DNA of 64,000 bases from Lacticaseibacillus yichunensis (lineage in GTDB: Bacteria > Bacillota > Bacilli > Lactobacillales > Lactobacillaceae): the NCBI RefSeq assembly GCF_003946405.1, contig NZ_RHOG01000001.1, positions 124,001 through 188,000 on the forward strand, written 5' to 3'. How positions within the stretch are numbered: position 1 is the stretch's first letter; every line of letters starts with the position of its first letter. The notes under the pieces were generated by a model. It searched no databases. It was not told where the DNA came from and saw only the letters and a list, made by a program, of their open reading frames with translations. Positions 1 through 8,613 of this stretch are shown one piece after another. The translations under genes and the position numbers were made by a program.

Positions 1-915
1 ACGCTTGCCAGTTTCGGCGAAAGCGGGTTGCGTTTTGTGGCATGGATCACCATCTGGGGCCTGCAAACACTGCTGATCACCGGCACCCGCCGCTACCTGC
101 ACAGCCTCACGCCCCTGATCACACTCGGATTCTCGCTTGTGTTTGCCATCACAGCCGGCACCCAGGTGGCCACGAGTCTGCCTGCCACCTTGGCGATTGC
201 CGGGGCGGAAGGCTGGCTCGCTTGGCAAACCTGGCACCGGGACGGGCTGGCCAGCGGGCTGGTGGGGGCCGGCGCCTTGGCGACCGCCGCGGTCAGTTTT
301 CTGCCGACCGGGCTCGCTACCAGCTTTCTGTGGGCGGCCCAGCTGGTGGCCTTTGCTGGCGCCATGCGCCTCGCGCGAAAAACAGGTCAGCTGCCGGTTG
401 GCCATGTGGTCCTACTCGTGGAATTGGTGCTTGGCCTGCTTTTGATTCAGCTGGCCAGCGATGGTCGGGGCGCGCCCAAGACTGCACTGCCGGCCGCCAT
501 TGCGATCGGGCTGATGCTCGCGATGTACGCCATCGCCGGTCCCCATTTCACCCGCGCCGCCACCCATCTGCCGGCCTTTGTGCTGGGCCATGTCGTGCTG
601 CTGGCCAGCGCGCTGGGCTCTGCGGGACTGCTGCAACTCGACGATGCGGCTTTGTGGCTTGGCGCCTTGCGCTGGGCGTTGTTGGCCGCATTTTGCCTGG
701 CCGTTTTTACCTTGCTGACCTGGTGTGGGGAATCCACCATCGATACCGGCTACAAGCGTTGGTTTTTCATCGGCTTTACCTTGCTCATCGATGCGCTTTA
801 CACCGCGATGACGCTGCACCTGGCACTTGCGTATCTGATTGGCACATGCGCGTATCTCTTGGCGGTGACGCTGTATGTTTGGCAGTTTATGATTCAGCGT
901 GCAACACCACGTTGA
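1..915 (+). CDS. polytopic membrane protein, 5' end outside window
   Basis: The reading frame is open from base 1 and ends at a TAG at 913-915. The first possible start (TTG at 28) has no convincing ribosome site and the frame continues upstream of it, so the gene most likely begins before the window. The visible ~304 residues are almost entirely hydrophobic segments separated by short basic loops (about eight to nine membrane spans), with Ala, Leu and Gly dominant. No catalytic motif or family signature was recognised; it could be an integral membrane enzyme or a transporter-like protein. A strong hairpin terminator follows directly. I am sure it is a coding region but not of any function. 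Confidence 0.7.
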   Translation, partial: TLASFGESGLRFVAWITIWGLQTLLITGTRRYLHSLTPLITLGFSLVFAITAGTQVATSLPATLAIAGAEGWLAWQTWHRDGLASGLVGAGALATAAVSFLPTGLATSFLWAAQLVAFAGAMRLARKTGQLPVGHVVLLVELVLGLLLIQLASDGRGAPKTALPAAIAIGLMLAMYAIAGPHFTRAATHLPAFVLGHVVLLASALGSAGLLQLDDAALWLGALRWALLAAFCLAVFTLLTWCGESTIDTGYKRWFFIGFTLLIDALYTAMTLHLALAYLIGTCAYLLAVTLYVWQFMIQRATPR

Positions 916-933
916 CTCCCACGGAACACAAAG

Positions 934-972
934 AATCGGCCGCTGCGTCCGTCGCGCAGGGCCGATTTTTTT
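934..972 (+). terminator. intrinsic terminator after the membrane-protein gene
   Basis: A GC-rich inverted repeat (AATCGGCCGCTGCG paired with CGCAGGGCCGATT) is followed by a run of seven T. It lies 20 bases after the stop of the upstream gene and ends its transcript. Confidence 0.85.
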
Positions 973-1037
973 GCGGGCTTTTTCCCTGGCGAGCGGGGAG
1001 CCCTTATGTGCTGAGCGCCATGGACCCAGCAAATGAG

Positions 1038-1268
1038 TTATTTCTTTGATGAATCGACGGCGTCATTGAACTTCTTTGCCACTTTGTCAGTGGCGTCGTC
1101 TGTTGCATCTTCGGCTTTCTTTTTCAGCTCGGCGGCCTTGTCCTTGGCCTCGCCTGCCATTTGCTCAGCTTTGCCTTTGGCTTCCAGCTTTTCATCACCG
1201 GAAACCTTGCCAGCTGTTTCCTTCACCTTGCCGACGACCTTATCCTTCATCGCATCGAAGTCTGTCAT
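1038..1268 (-). CDS. CsbD-like general stress protein
   Basis: A 76-residue, highly charged protein made of Lys/Ala/Glu/Asp, with no Cys or Trp. The repeated KxKETAGK / EKLEAKGKAEQ pattern is that of the CsbD family (small, helical, hydrophilic proteins induced by general stress in Firmicutes; biochemical role unknown). The ATG at 1268 has an AGGAGG nine bases upstream. It is a single-gene unit facing away from the nitroreductase-side genes' promoter region, and length matches the family. Confident in family, not in function. Confidence 0.9.
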   Translation of the reverse strand: MTDFDAMKDKVVGKVKETAGKVSGDEKLEAKGKAEQMAGEAKDKAAELKKKAEDATDDATDKVAKKFNDAVDSSKK

Positions 1269-1343
1269 GGGGGCAACACCTCCTTTCCTACTTCAAGCGT
1301 AGCAGGATGACGCCTGCAATTGCGAGCTGAACACCTCGGCTTC

Positions 1344-2099
1344 TCATTCGGCGAAAAATCCTTGCTGACTCAAGGCGGCTTTCAAGTCCCCCCGATGCGC
1401 TGGCAGCACTTGGCTACTGCCAGAGATCAAATGCGAAAACGTCTCGGCGCGCTGATTGGTGTCCCGCGTGGCGTAATACTCGCGGATCACCTCATCGTAC
1501 GCGGTCACCCGCGCTGCCTCATCCGCCGGCAAACGATAGCGATTTTCAAAATGCACAAGCGCCGAATCCAGCCGCGGCTTGAACTGCGGCGCTTGATCTG
1601 GCACGCCCACGATCAGGCCGATCACGGGAAAAGTCAGCCGTGGCAGTTGCAACAAGTCGATCAACTGCAACGGGTCATTGAGAATACTGACGAGCAAAAC
1701 AGTGCCCAGGCCCAAATTCTCGGCTGCGTTGACCACATTTTGTGCGGCCAGCAACGCATCCGAGGTCGCCTGCAGGAACTTGTCCGCCGACCCCAGGTGT
1801 GTCGCCGTGATCCCGGCACGCTGGGCGATCTGCCAAGCCCGGTGCTGGTCCGCAACGAAAATAAACAGATGCCCATTTCCCGCCACATAATCTTGCTTGG
1901 AGATCGCCGCGATCTGCCGCCTAAGCTGCGGATCCGTGATCGAGATCATGGAAAAAGACTGAAGAAAATGCGACGTCGCGGTGTGCTGCGCCACTGCCAC
2001 CAAGGCGTCGATGGTCGCCGGGTTGATAGGTGCCGGCAAAAAGCGGCGGATGGTGCGGTGATGGAGCTGATTGCTGAGTCTTGAATCGAAGGTTGCCAT
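1344..2099 (-). CDS. NADPH-dependent oxidoreductase, nitroreductase family (NfsA/FRP type)
   Basis: A 251-residue flavoprotein-like protein beginning MATFDSRLSNQLHHRTIRRF, the FMN-phosphate-binding N-terminal pattern (HRTIRxF) of the NfsA/FRP branch of nitroreductases. The middle (SHFLQSFSMISITDP, residues about 40-55) and the segment AENLGLGTVLLVSILND are also typical. Family members reduce nitro compounds, quinones or flavins with NADPH in the cytoplasm. The frame is open to 2189, but the ATG at 2099 has GGGAAGAGG at correct spacing and starts the conserved region, so I chose it. Natural substrate cannot be told. Confidence 0.88.
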   Translation of the reverse strand: MATFDSRLSNQLHHRTIRRFLPAPINPATIDALVAVAQHTATSHFLQSFSMISITDPQLRRQIAAISKQDYVAGNGHLFIFVADQHRAWQIAQRAGITATHLGSADKFLQATSDALLAAQNVVNAAENLGLGTVLLVSILNDPLQLIDLLQLPRLTFPVIGLIVGVPDQAPQFKPRLDSALVHFENRYRLPADEAARVTAYDEVIREYYATRDTNQRAETFSHLISGSSQVLPAHRGDLKAALSQQGFFAE

Positions 2100-2202
2100 G
2101 ACTGTTGGCCTCTTCCCCACAAATTTGGATGCCCCAAGCATAGCATTTTCGCGGCGTGCGTGGCGGCGAAAATGCGAGCCATTGTGCATGATCAGGCAAG
2201 CA

Positions 2203-2226
2203 AAAAGACCTGCCGCAGCAAGTCTT
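2203..2226 (-). terminator. intrinsic terminator after the first DUF2187-like gene
   Basis: On the minus strand AAGACTTGC, a short loop and GGCAGGTCTT are followed by TTTGC. The hairpin sits directly after the stop of the gene at 2233. Confidence 0.6.
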
Positions 2227-2232
2227 CTCGCA

Positions 2233-2475
2233 TTACTTATTCTCTTCTGGCTGCGGCGGAATGACCGCCTTGCCGCCCTTGCGGATGTGTTTATAGTTGA
2301 CGACGGTCTTATGCTTCAAGTCTTCGACCAGACTGGCATCTGCCTCTGCAAAACTGGTGATGGTGAGCAAAGCCGAGTTCGCGTACAATTTTTCCACTGT
2401 GCCCTTGAAGCTCAGCGGCACATTTGTACTCTTGCGCACCGAAACGTTATCACCGACTGCGATCTCTTCGTCCAA
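2233..2475 (-). CDS. small DUF2187/KOW-like protein
   Basis: An 80-residue acidic/basic protein: VGDNVSVRKSTN, FKGTVEKLYANSALLTI and TVVNYKHIRK are spaced like the small SH3-like (KOW-related) beta-barrel proteins annotated DUF2187 in Bacilli. It begins with TTG at 2475 preceded by GGGGGA. It is a paralogue of the next gene upstream (same length; shared GxVEKxYxNSA core), so the two form a tandem pair. Function of the family is not known; the fold suggests nucleic-acid or protein binding, which is inference. Confidence 0.75.
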   Translation of the reverse strand: MDEEIAVGDNVSVRKSTNVPLSFKGTVEKLYANSALLTITSFAEADASLVEDLKHKTVVNYKHIRKGGKAVIPPQPEENK

Positions 2476-2559
2476 AGAAGGTCCCCCTATTTCTGTCTAG
2501 CCTGATTTATCTGCGTCTACTTACAGTCTTCGATTATAACACAGCCAGCAAATTGGCGG

Positions 2560-2802
2560 TCAACCCACCTCGTCGATTGCCGGCAGGGGCATCGGCTCGC
2601 CTGCCTTGAGGACTTTCATCTTCTTTTTCGCAATGACCGCGCGGAATAAGAGCTCGCGGGCATTCATCGTGTCTTCGTCATCGTATTCGATGATCGACAC
2701 GAACGCCGAATTTTCGTAGACCTTCTCGACCTTACCAGTAAAGGGGTGCTCCATGTTGCCGTTTGGCTTGCACTGTACGATCGCGCCTTTCGTGACTTCC
2801 AT
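2560..2802 (-). CDS. small DUF2187/KOW-like protein, paralogue of neighbour
   Basis: An 80-residue protein starting MEVTKGAIVQCKPNG, followed by FTGKVEKVYENSAFVSI and AVIAKKKMKVL. It shares the central GKVEKxYxNSA segment and length with the gene downstream. The ATG at 2802 has GGAGG eight bases upstream, and a clear sigma-A promoter lies just before it. Both genes read in the same direction 84 bases apart and probably share that promoter. Role unknown. Confidence 0.78.
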   Translation of the reverse strand: MEVTKGAIVQCKPNGNMEHPFTGKVEKVYENSAFVSIIEYDDEDTMNARELLFRAVIAKKKMKVLKAGEPMPLPAIDEVG

Positions 2803-2834
2803 ATGAAAACCCTCCCATATTGTTTATTGGGAAA

Positions 2835-2862
2835 ATTATAACACGTATTTGCTTATCGTCAA
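2835..2862 (-). promoter_or_regulatory. sigma-A promoter for the DUF2187-like pair
   Basis: Minus-strand TTGACG (2857-2862), a 16-base spacer and TATAAT (2835-2840), about 33 bases before the ATG at 2802. One of the best promoter matches in the window. Confidence 0.8.
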
Positions 2863-2920
2863 CATAATCAACCGTTTATGTTTTTGAAAAACGTGCGGTA
2901 TTTTTTTGGCAACGGTCCGC

Positions 2921-4099
2921 TCACTCATACATGATCGATTCAACTTGCGCTGCAATGGCTTTGATCCGTGAAAAATCAAGCGTCTCCTGCCCATGGCCGC
3001 GGGTCATGATCACCAATAGATAGCGCTGGCCAGTCGGCAAAGTGACGAGCCCCGCATCGTTATTTTGATCATTCAAAAACCCGACCTTGTCCTGCACCGT
3101 CGCACCAGGTGTCACACTCGCCACGCCGGCCGGAATGCCGCTGCGATAGATCTGCACGCCCATGTACGATAGTAGCTCATTGCGCATTGTCGCGTCCGAA
3201 AAAGGCGCGCTGCCCGCCGCCAAAAGCTTGAGCAGGCGCATCAGATCATTGCTAGTCGTCGACGCCGCCTGGCCGGTCACAAAGGGGCTCGTGATGCCGA
3301 ACGTGTTGAGATAACCATTGATCGTGGTGTTGCCATAAGTCGACCGGATGCCTTCCGCAAATGGATTGAGGCTCTGCTCGATCATATTTTTAAAATTCAG
3401 GGCATCGCTACTTGTCCACTTGCGCTGGCCCGTCAACCGTAAATGATACAAAAACGCGGTGATGTAAAGCTTGTAGGTGCTGGCCGACACAGTCCAGGTC
3501 CTGCCATTCACGCTGGTCTCATATTTGTAGCGGGCCGGCGCCGACGCGGCCGCCTTGGAGCCAGCCACCGGGGTCAAATTTGTGTAACTGACGCTGACGG
3601 TGCCGTCCGCCGCCACATCAGTCAAATAGGCCTTCAACTGCTTTTGCCGGGCCGCCCAAGTGGTGCCGGTCGTGGCGGCCTGCGATTTCGTGGATGCCGC
3701 ACTGGCTGCCTTGGCTTTGGAGGAAGCCGCTGCTTTTTGGGCCGCTGCCTTTTTAGCTTTGGCTTCGGCGGCCGCCGCTTTGGCCTGGGCTTTTGCCGCT
3801 GCGGCTGCCTTTGATTTGGCATGCGAGGCCGCCTTGGCTGCCGACGCCGCCTTGGCCTTGGCCCGCGATGCCGATTCAGCCTTGGCTTTAGCCGCTGCCT
3901 TCGCTTGGGTCGCCGCTGAGCTACTCGCCGCTTCGGCCTTTTTGCGCGCCGCCCGACTGCTGGCGGCTTGTTGATCTGACTTTTCCGCCGCGATTGCCGC
4001 TGGTCGGGCCACAGTACGCTGCGTATCTTGCCACCAAACGACCACGCCGAATCCGAGCACCAGAATCGCACCTGCGACTGCGAGCCACCGTTTTTTCAT
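2921..4099 (-). CDS. membrane-anchored serine hydrolase, class A beta-lactamase-like
   Basis: A 392-residue secreted protein. Residues 1-25 form an N-terminal membrane anchor (KKR then a hydrophobic run). Residues ~35-145 are an Ala/Lys-rich low-complexity helix, likely a rod through the wall. The C-terminal ~245 residues resemble the class A beta-lactamase/penicillin-recognising fold: STYK at about 207-210 gives the active-site Ser and Lys, and KVGF takes the place of the KTG box. In lactobacilli such proteins are usually wall-active hydrolases or carboxypeptidases rather than resistance enzymes. ATG at 4099 is preceded by GGAGGG; an upstream in-frame GTG at 4120 overlaps that ribosome site and was rejected. 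Confidence 0.85.
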   Translation of the reverse strand: MKKRWLAVAGAILVLGFGVVVWWQDTQRTVARPAAIAAEKSDQQAASSRAARKKAEAASSSAATQAKAAAKAKAESASRAKAKAASAAKAASHAKSKAAAAAKAQAKAAAAEAKAKKAAAQKAAASSKAKAASAASTKSQAATTGTTWAARQKQLKAYLTDVAADGTVSVSYTNLTPVAGSKAAASAPARYKYETSVNGRTWTVSASTYKLYITAFLYHLRLTGQRKWTSSDALNFKNMIEQSLNPFAEGIRSTYGNTTINGYLNTFGITSPFVTGQAASTTSNDLMRLLKLLAAGSAPFSDATMRNELLSYMGVQIYRSGIPAGVASVTPGATVQDKVGFLNDQNNDAGLVTLPTGQRYLLVIMTRGHGQETLDFSRIKAIAAQVESIMYE

Positions 4100-4136
4100 G
4101 GGCGCGTCCCTCCGTTTCACATTATTCTGTCATGAT

Positions 4137-4150
4137 ACCGTATACACGGT
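4137..4150. promoter_or_regulatory. perfect inverted repeat in the promoter region of the serine hydrolase
   Basis: ACCGT-ATAC-ACGGT lies 38-51 bases before the hydrolase start. On the minus strand a TTAACG / TACGGT promoter-like pair overlaps it, so it could be an operator. No adjacent regulator identifies the ligand. The rest of 4151-4392 shows no gene. Confidence 0.4.
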
Positions 4151-4392
4151 CGTTTGGGTCGTTAATTATGCTAACTTAATCAATAACGAAATGGGCACTG
4201 CTGCCCAGCCAGGGTGCGTCACGAAAAAAATCCCGCCGCTTTCATCTCACCAAAAGCCCTCGGAAGATGTCAGAAGCTCAAGACAAGCGCAATTAATGGC
4301 ATTCCGCGTCCGTATGACTTGTTCGAATTTGTCATCAGAGAATACCTGGCATTTTCAAAATAAACAACAATACGCCCGGCTTAGACACAAAC

Positions 4393-4430
4393 AAAAAAAT
4401 GCGGCCGCCCTCGTTCATGCGGTCGCATTT
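4393..4430 (-). terminator. terminator at the end of the GntR/ABC operon
   Basis: Minus-strand AAATGCGACCGC ... GCGGCCGCATTTTTTT, immediately after the stop of the last operon gene at 4443. Confidence 0.85.
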
Positions 4431-4442
4431 CTTCAGTTCAAC

Positions 4443-5081
4443 TTACAGTTCTCGTTTCGAATACCAATGCAGACTCAGCGGCACCGACCCCACCAACAAC
4501 GCGACGGCCCCTGCCACAACCCAGCCAAAGGTGAAGCTCGGCGAAAAGTTATCGCCGAGCGCGGACAGAAAGTTGAGCCCGATCACCACCAGCACAATCA
4601 CCCCGGTGTAGATCCCGATCGTCGCGCTGGAATAGCCGACGCGCATCAAGAATGGGAATGGCACCGCGACTAACACAAGGAAAAAAGTCAGCGCGCCCAA
4701 TGCCACCATGGCGGCCACCGAAAGCGGCAGATCTTCCGGCCGCATGAAACTGTAAATTGCAGCCACGACGAAGAGATTCAAGGCGATCACGCACTGCACG
4801 CCCACCGCAAACAGATAATGGCCGAGCACCACTTGCCGGCGCGTCACCGGCAAAGCCGCCAACAAGCCGTCGACGCCGCGTTGCTGATTGCTGTAAAACG
4901 GCACCATTACCACCGAACTACCCGCCCCAAACACGATGCCCACGATGATGGCAAACACGTCAAAATTCAGCATGGCCAGCACCAAGATCACCGCATCGGT
5001 TGCCAAAAGCAGCGCCCACCATGGGAATTTTATCTGAAGCGTGCGCAGATCCAGCTGCGCGACTTTGACACTATTGCGCAT
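4443..5081 (-). CDS. ABC-2 type permease subunit
   Basis: A 212-residue integral membrane protein with six predicted spans and a cytoplasmic N-terminus, like the ABC2_membrane_5 group. The segment SNQQRGVDGLLAALPVTRRQ is the short amphipathic coupling helix region seen in these permeases (LxxLPVTRxxV motif). Its start overlaps the end of the ATPase gene upstream (5071) by 11 bases, so the two are co-translated and should form one exporter. Substrate unknown; GntR-YtrA-linked exporters often respond to cell-wall antibiotics or envelope stress, which is inference. Confidence 0.85.
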   Translation of the reverse strand: MRNSVKVAQLDLRTLQIKFPWWALLLATDAVILVLAMLNFDVFAIIVGIVFGAGSSVVMVPFYSNQQRGVDGLLAALPVTRRQVVLGHYLFAVGVQCVIALNLFVVAAIYSFMRPEDLPLSVAAMVALGALTFFLVLVAVPFPFLMRVGYSSATIGIYTGVIVLVVIGLNFLSALGDNFSPSFTFGWVVAGAVALLVGSVPLSLHWYSKREL

Positions 5082-5937
5082 CCGCCTGCACCTCTTTTCC
5101 GTAATAGATCATCAGCGCGTCCAGATCCACCGGCTCGATTGTCAGCCCAGCCGGTAAGTTGCGCGCCGCCTCTGCCCGCATCATGAGCGAGAACCCAACC
5201 GCCGTTTCGCGCAGCCCAAGTCCCAATTTCTTCAGCTCCGGCGTCAGCTTGCCGCGCCCGCCTTTGACGAGCACATAGCGGTCCAGAAGCGTGGCCGTCT
5301 CGCCGAAAAATAGCTGGTGGCCGCCCACGATGTAGAGCAGATAATCCGCGATGCGGGCGAGGTCGCCGGTGATGTGGCTGGAGAGGATGACCGAATGCTG
5401 GCCGTCTTCGATATACGCCTGAAGCAGCGTCATCAACTGGTCGCGCGCGATCGGGTCCAGCCCCGCCGCCGGTTCATCCAAGATCACAAGCTTGGCGTCA
5501 TGACTCAGCGCTGCCGCCAGATTCACCTTGGCCTGCGTGCCGCGTGAGAGCTTCTTGTATGCCGTTTTTTTAGCCACGCCAAACAAGTCGATCAGCTCGT
5601 GGAACCGCGCCGCGTCCCAATTTGGCAAAAACAGCGCCATGGCGGAATCCACATCCGCCACGCGCCAGCTTTCGGGAAAGCCAGTCGTGTCCAGCGCCAC
5701 GCCAACCTCTGCGCGGGCCAGCGCCCGGGCGGCCGGCGTCGTGTCCCCGTTGAGCGTCACAGTCCCGGCAGTCGGCGCCGCCATGTCCAGCAAGAGCCGC
5801 AGCGTCGTCGTTTTGCCTGCACCGTTTGGGCCGATCATGCCCAAAATGTAACCCGCCGGCACGTTGAAAGACAACGGGCCAAGCGTGAATTCCTGGTATT
5901 GTTTCGTCAGGTCTTTGACCGTGAGCAGATCAGCCAT
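5071..5937 (-). CDS. ABC transporter ATP-binding protein
   Basis: A 288-residue ATPase: Walker A GPNGAGKTT, signature LSRGTQAKVNLAAAL (a YtrB/BcrA-like variant of LSGGQ), Walker B KLVILDEPAAGLDP and a switch His (LSSHITGD). The C-terminal ~80 residues follow the exporter pattern. Two ATGs lie together (5940 and 5937); the second is six bases from GGAGA and starts MADLLTVKDL, so I chose it. It overlaps the stop of the GntR gene, indicating translational coupling. Confidence 0.92.
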   Translation of the reverse strand: MADLLTVKDLTKQYQEFTLGPLSFNVPAGYILGMIGPNGAGKTTTLRLLLDMAAPTAGTVTLNGDTTPAARALARAEVGVALDTTGFPESWRVADVDSAMALFLPNWDAARFHELIDLFGVAKKTAYKKLSRGTQAKVNLAAALSHDAKLVILDEPAAGLDPIARDQLMTLLQAYIEDGQHSVILSSHITGDLARIADYLLYIVGGHQLFFGETATLLDRYVLVKGGRGKLTPELKKLGLGLRETAVGFSLMMRAEAARNLPAGLTIEPVDLDALMIYYGKEVQADAQ

Positions 5938-6313
5938 CATTTTCTCCTTCCAGCAAGGTGTCGAGCATCGTGTGCAGATCAGCCGTCTCGACGCCGCCAA
6001 GTCTGGCCGCGTCGATCGCCATCTGGAGGCCATTTTCAATTGCGCGCAGGGCGTGTTCGTGAATCAATTCGTTGTCCTGCGGCGCCACAAAGGTCCCCTT
6101 GCCTTGCATGTTGGTCACAAAGCCCTGCGCTTCAAGGTCGCGGTAGGCTCGAGTGGTGGTGATCACAGAGATCTTGAGGTCCTTGGCCAGCTCCCGAATC
6201 GACGGGAGCTGCATCCCCGCCGGACAGTCGCCATTGAGAATCTGTGTTTTCACCTGGTCTTCGATCTGTTGATAGATCGGCACCCCGGCCTGATTGGATA
6301 AGACGACCTGCAT
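5930..6313 (-). CDS. GntR-family regulator, YtrA subgroup
   Basis: A 127-residue regulator: winged helix-turn-helix at residues ~12-75 (PIYQQIEDQV, LPSIRELAKDLKISVITTTRAY, GKGTFV) followed by a short C-terminal helix region of about 45 residues, the YtrA layout with no large effector domain. Start ATG at 6313 has GGGAA. It sits in the middle of a five-gene operon, between two ABC exporters, and is the likely autorepressor of both. Ligand unknown. Confidence 0.92.
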   Translation of the reverse strand: MQVVLSNQAGVPIYQQIEDQVKTQILNGDCPAGMQLPSIRELAKDLKISVITTTRAYRDLEAQGFVTNMQGKGTFVAPQDNELIHEHALRAIENGLQMAIDAARLGGVETADLHTMLDTLLEGENDG

Positions 6314-6345
6314 GCAATTCCCTTCTTTCTATTTTTCAAAAATGC

Positions 6346-7587
6346 TTACCGCGCCTTGGCCACCGTGATGCTCTTCTTCATCGCTTTCCACAGGCCGCTA
6401 TCGTTGTAGACCAAAACGTTTGCGGCGTAGGCTTTGGCGGCCAGCCAGGTGAAGGCGACCAAAAAGACGAGGTTCAGGAGCAGTGCCACGCTGACGTTGG
6501 CCAGGCCGACTTGATCGACGCCAAAGCGCGCAGGCATGATCATCGGCGACAGAAATGGCACGTAGCTCAGTACCGCGATGATCGGACTGTTGCCGGAACC
6601 CGCCATGATCGCCGCAAAATAGCCGATCATCGACACCATCACCACCGGCTGAAGTGCCTGGCCAGCTTGCTCCTGATTCGCGACCAGCGAGCCGCAGACC
6701 GTGGCCAAAATCGTGTAACTCAGGATGCCAATGATGAAAAAGCCCATGACGACCAACACAAACGGCCAACCGATCTGCGACCAGTCAAAACTCTTGAGCA
6801 GATCGCGCACCTGGGGAATTTTGTCCCGCACCGCCCAGGCGACCCCGCCCATCACGGCATACACGACAAGTTGCACCCCGAGCAAGCCAGCCACGCCGGT
6901 GATCTTGCCGTAAAATTGCGTGCTCGGATGCATCGCCGTCAGAATTGACTCTTCGATGCGCGACCCTTTTTCCGTGGCGATCTCCTGGGCGATCATTGTG
7001 CCATAGCTCAGCAAAAAGAGATACATCACAAGCCCGACGACCAGCGACAGCATGCTCTTCAGGTCCTCGGACTTGCTTTTTGCGAGGGTCATTTTGCCGC
7101 TGGCGGTGAAGGTGACGCTGGAACTGGCCAACTTCGGCGCCGTCAATAGCTCGCTCAGCTGCGCCTGCGTCAGGCCCAGCGACTGCGCAACGGCGGCAGT
7201 GTTCAGCCCGCCCAGCGCCGCAGTCAGGCTGTCGGTCTGGATGTTTTGGCCATCGTCGCGTTGAAACAGCTCGGCCTTTTTCGTCGGCAGGCTGGCCAGC
7301 ACCAGGAGCCCATCCGCCTTTTCTGCCGCCAACTGTTTTTCACCGGCGGCTTTGCTGGCAACAGCCTTGTAGTGCTGGCTGTCGCTGCTTTGCTTGACCA
7401 GCGCCGTTTGGACCGCGGCTGGGCCGCTGACCAAAACGGTGGCCGGCTTTTGCGTCTGGCTCATCACAAAGGCGATCACGCCGATCACCGCGACGCCGAT
7501 CAGCGGCATCAAGACCAGCGACCACCAGGAAAAACTGCGGATATTTTTGCGGAACACCTGCCCCGCGATCAATTTCAGATTACGCAT
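6346..7587 (-). CDS. ABC-2 permease, NatB-like
   Basis: A 413-residue exporter permease: one N-terminal span (residues ~20-45), a long extracytoplasmic domain of about 130 residues, then five to six spans with the NatB-type segment EIATEKGSRIEESILTAM. NatB-like proteins pair with NatA ATPases to export Na+ or small peptides/antibiotics. ATG at 7587 starts MRNLKLIAGQVF; an in-frame start nine bases upstream is also possible. It overlaps the 3' end of the ATPase gene (7580). Substrate not determinable. Confidence 0.85.
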   Translation of the reverse strand: MRNLKLIAGQVFRKNIRSFSWWSLVLMPLIGVAVIGVIAFVMSQTQKPATVLVSGPAAVQTALVKQSSDSQHYKAVASKAAGEKQLAAEKADGLLVLASLPTKKAELFQRDDGQNIQTDSLTAALGGLNTAAVAQSLGLTQAQLSELLTAPKLASSSVTFTASGKMTLAKSKSEDLKSMLSLVVGLVMYLFLLSYGTMIAQEIATEKGSRIEESILTAMHPSTQFYGKITGVAGLLGVQLVVYAVMGGVAWAVRDKIPQVRDLLKSFDWSQIGWPFVLVVMGFFIIGILSYTILATVCGSLVANQEQAGQALQPVVMVSMIGYFAAIMAGSGNSPIIAVLSYVPFLSPMIMPARFGVDQVGLANVSVALLLNLVFLVAFTWLAAKAYAANVLVYNDSGLWKAMKKSITVAKAR

Positions 7588-8479
7588 TCGGCTCACCTGC
7601 TTTCAAGCGGAAGATCTCATCCAAAGTCGGCGCCGCCTGCGCAAATTGGGCAATGTACCCATTTTGCGTGACAGCGGTGAAAATGTCGCGGCCAGCCGCC
7701 TCATCGCTGAGGTGCAAGGTGTAATGGCCGGCATGCTGCTGGACCTCTGTGACCCCAGGCAAGGCGCGCAACTGTGCCTCGTCCAGCGGCGGGTCCTGCA
7801 GATAGATTCGCGTGCGGCCGAACTGATTGCGAATGTCATCTACCGTGCCGGATAGCACCGTCTCGCCATTTTTCAGCATCACCAAATGATCGGACAAAGC
7901 CTCGACATTGGACATATCATGGCTGGAAAAAATGATCGCGGCCCCCTGTTTTTTCATCAATTGGATGCCCTGTTCCAGCAGGCTCGCATTCACCGGATCC
8001 AGCCCGGAAAATGGTTCGTCCAGGATCAACAACTTCGGCTGGAAGATCAGCGCACAGATCAATTGAATTTTCTGCTGATTGCCCTTAGAGAGATCCTTGA
8101 GCTTGTCCGTGCGTTTGCCCTTCACATCGAAGCGCTCGAGCCACTCCGGCAAGGCGTCCAGCACGTCTTTTTTGCGCATGCCGTGCAGCTGGCCGAAAAA
8201 GGCGACCTGCTCCTCGATACTCAGCTTGGGATAAAGCCCGCGCTCCTCTGGTAGGTAGCCGATCAGGTCGCGGTTCATCTTCCCGACTGGCTGCCCATCC
8301 CAGAGAATCTGTCCCGCATCAGTGCGCAAAAAGCCAAGGATCATGCGAAACGTCGTCGTTTTCCCGGCGCCGTTTTGGCCGATCAACCCCATGATCTCGC
8401 CCGGGTGAATGGTGAACGATTCGTCCGCCACCGCCAGCTGATCGCCGAAATGTTTGGTGATACCATGCACCTCTAACAT
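7580..8479 (-). CDS. ABC transporter ATP-binding protein, NatA-like
   Basis: A 299-residue ATPase with Walker A GQNGAGKTTT, signature DLSKGNQQKIQLICAL, Walker B KLLILDEPFSGLDP and switch SSHDM, plus the ~80-residue C-terminal domain common to NatA/BcrA proteins. ATG at 8479 has GAGGAGG eight bases upstream and starts MLEVHGITKHFG; the frame is open a little further but that is not used. First gene of the operon running 8479 to 4443. Confidence 0.93.
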   Translation of the reverse strand: MLEVHGITKHFGDQLAVADESFTIHPGEIMGLIGQNGAGKTTTFRMILGFLRTDAGQILWDGQPVGKMNRDLIGYLPEERGLYPKLSIEEQVAFFGQLHGMRKKDVLDALPEWLERFDVKGKRTDKLKDLSKGNQQKIQLICALIFQPKLLILDEPFSGLDPVNASLLEQGIQLMKKQGAAIIFSSHDMSNVEALSDHLVMLKNGETVLSGTVDDIRNQFGRTRIYLQDPPLDEAQLRALPGVTEVQQHAGHYTLHLSDEAAGRDIFTAVTQNGYIAQFAQAAPTLDEIFRLKAGEPNA

Positions 8480-8498
8480 TTGTGTTCCTCCTCGCACA

Positions 8499-8521
8499 TT
8501 GTATATATGTGCATATGTACA
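8499..8521 (-). promoter_or_regulatory. candidate GntR (YtrA-type) operator and promoter
   Basis: The imperfect palindrome TGTATATATGT/GCATATGTACA (nine of eleven positions pair) lies 20-42 bases before the first gene of the exporter operon, with minus-strand TATACT adjoining. Position and symmetry fit autoregulation by the GntR protein encoded inside the operon; this is inference. Confidence 0.5.
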
Positions 8522-8568
8522 GTATAACGCAGGAAGAAAAAGGTCAAGCCTTTTTTCAACGAACGCAA

Positions 8569-8605
8569 AAAGGCGCGGACAAGTTTTTCATTTGTCCGCG
8601 CCTTG
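8569..8605 (-). terminator. terminator after the aldo/keto reductase
   Basis: Minus-strand AAGGCGCGGACAA / TTGTCCGCGCCTT stem followed by TTTTT, nine bases beyond the gene's stop. Confidence 0.9.
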
Positions 8606-8613
8606 AGTTGCTT

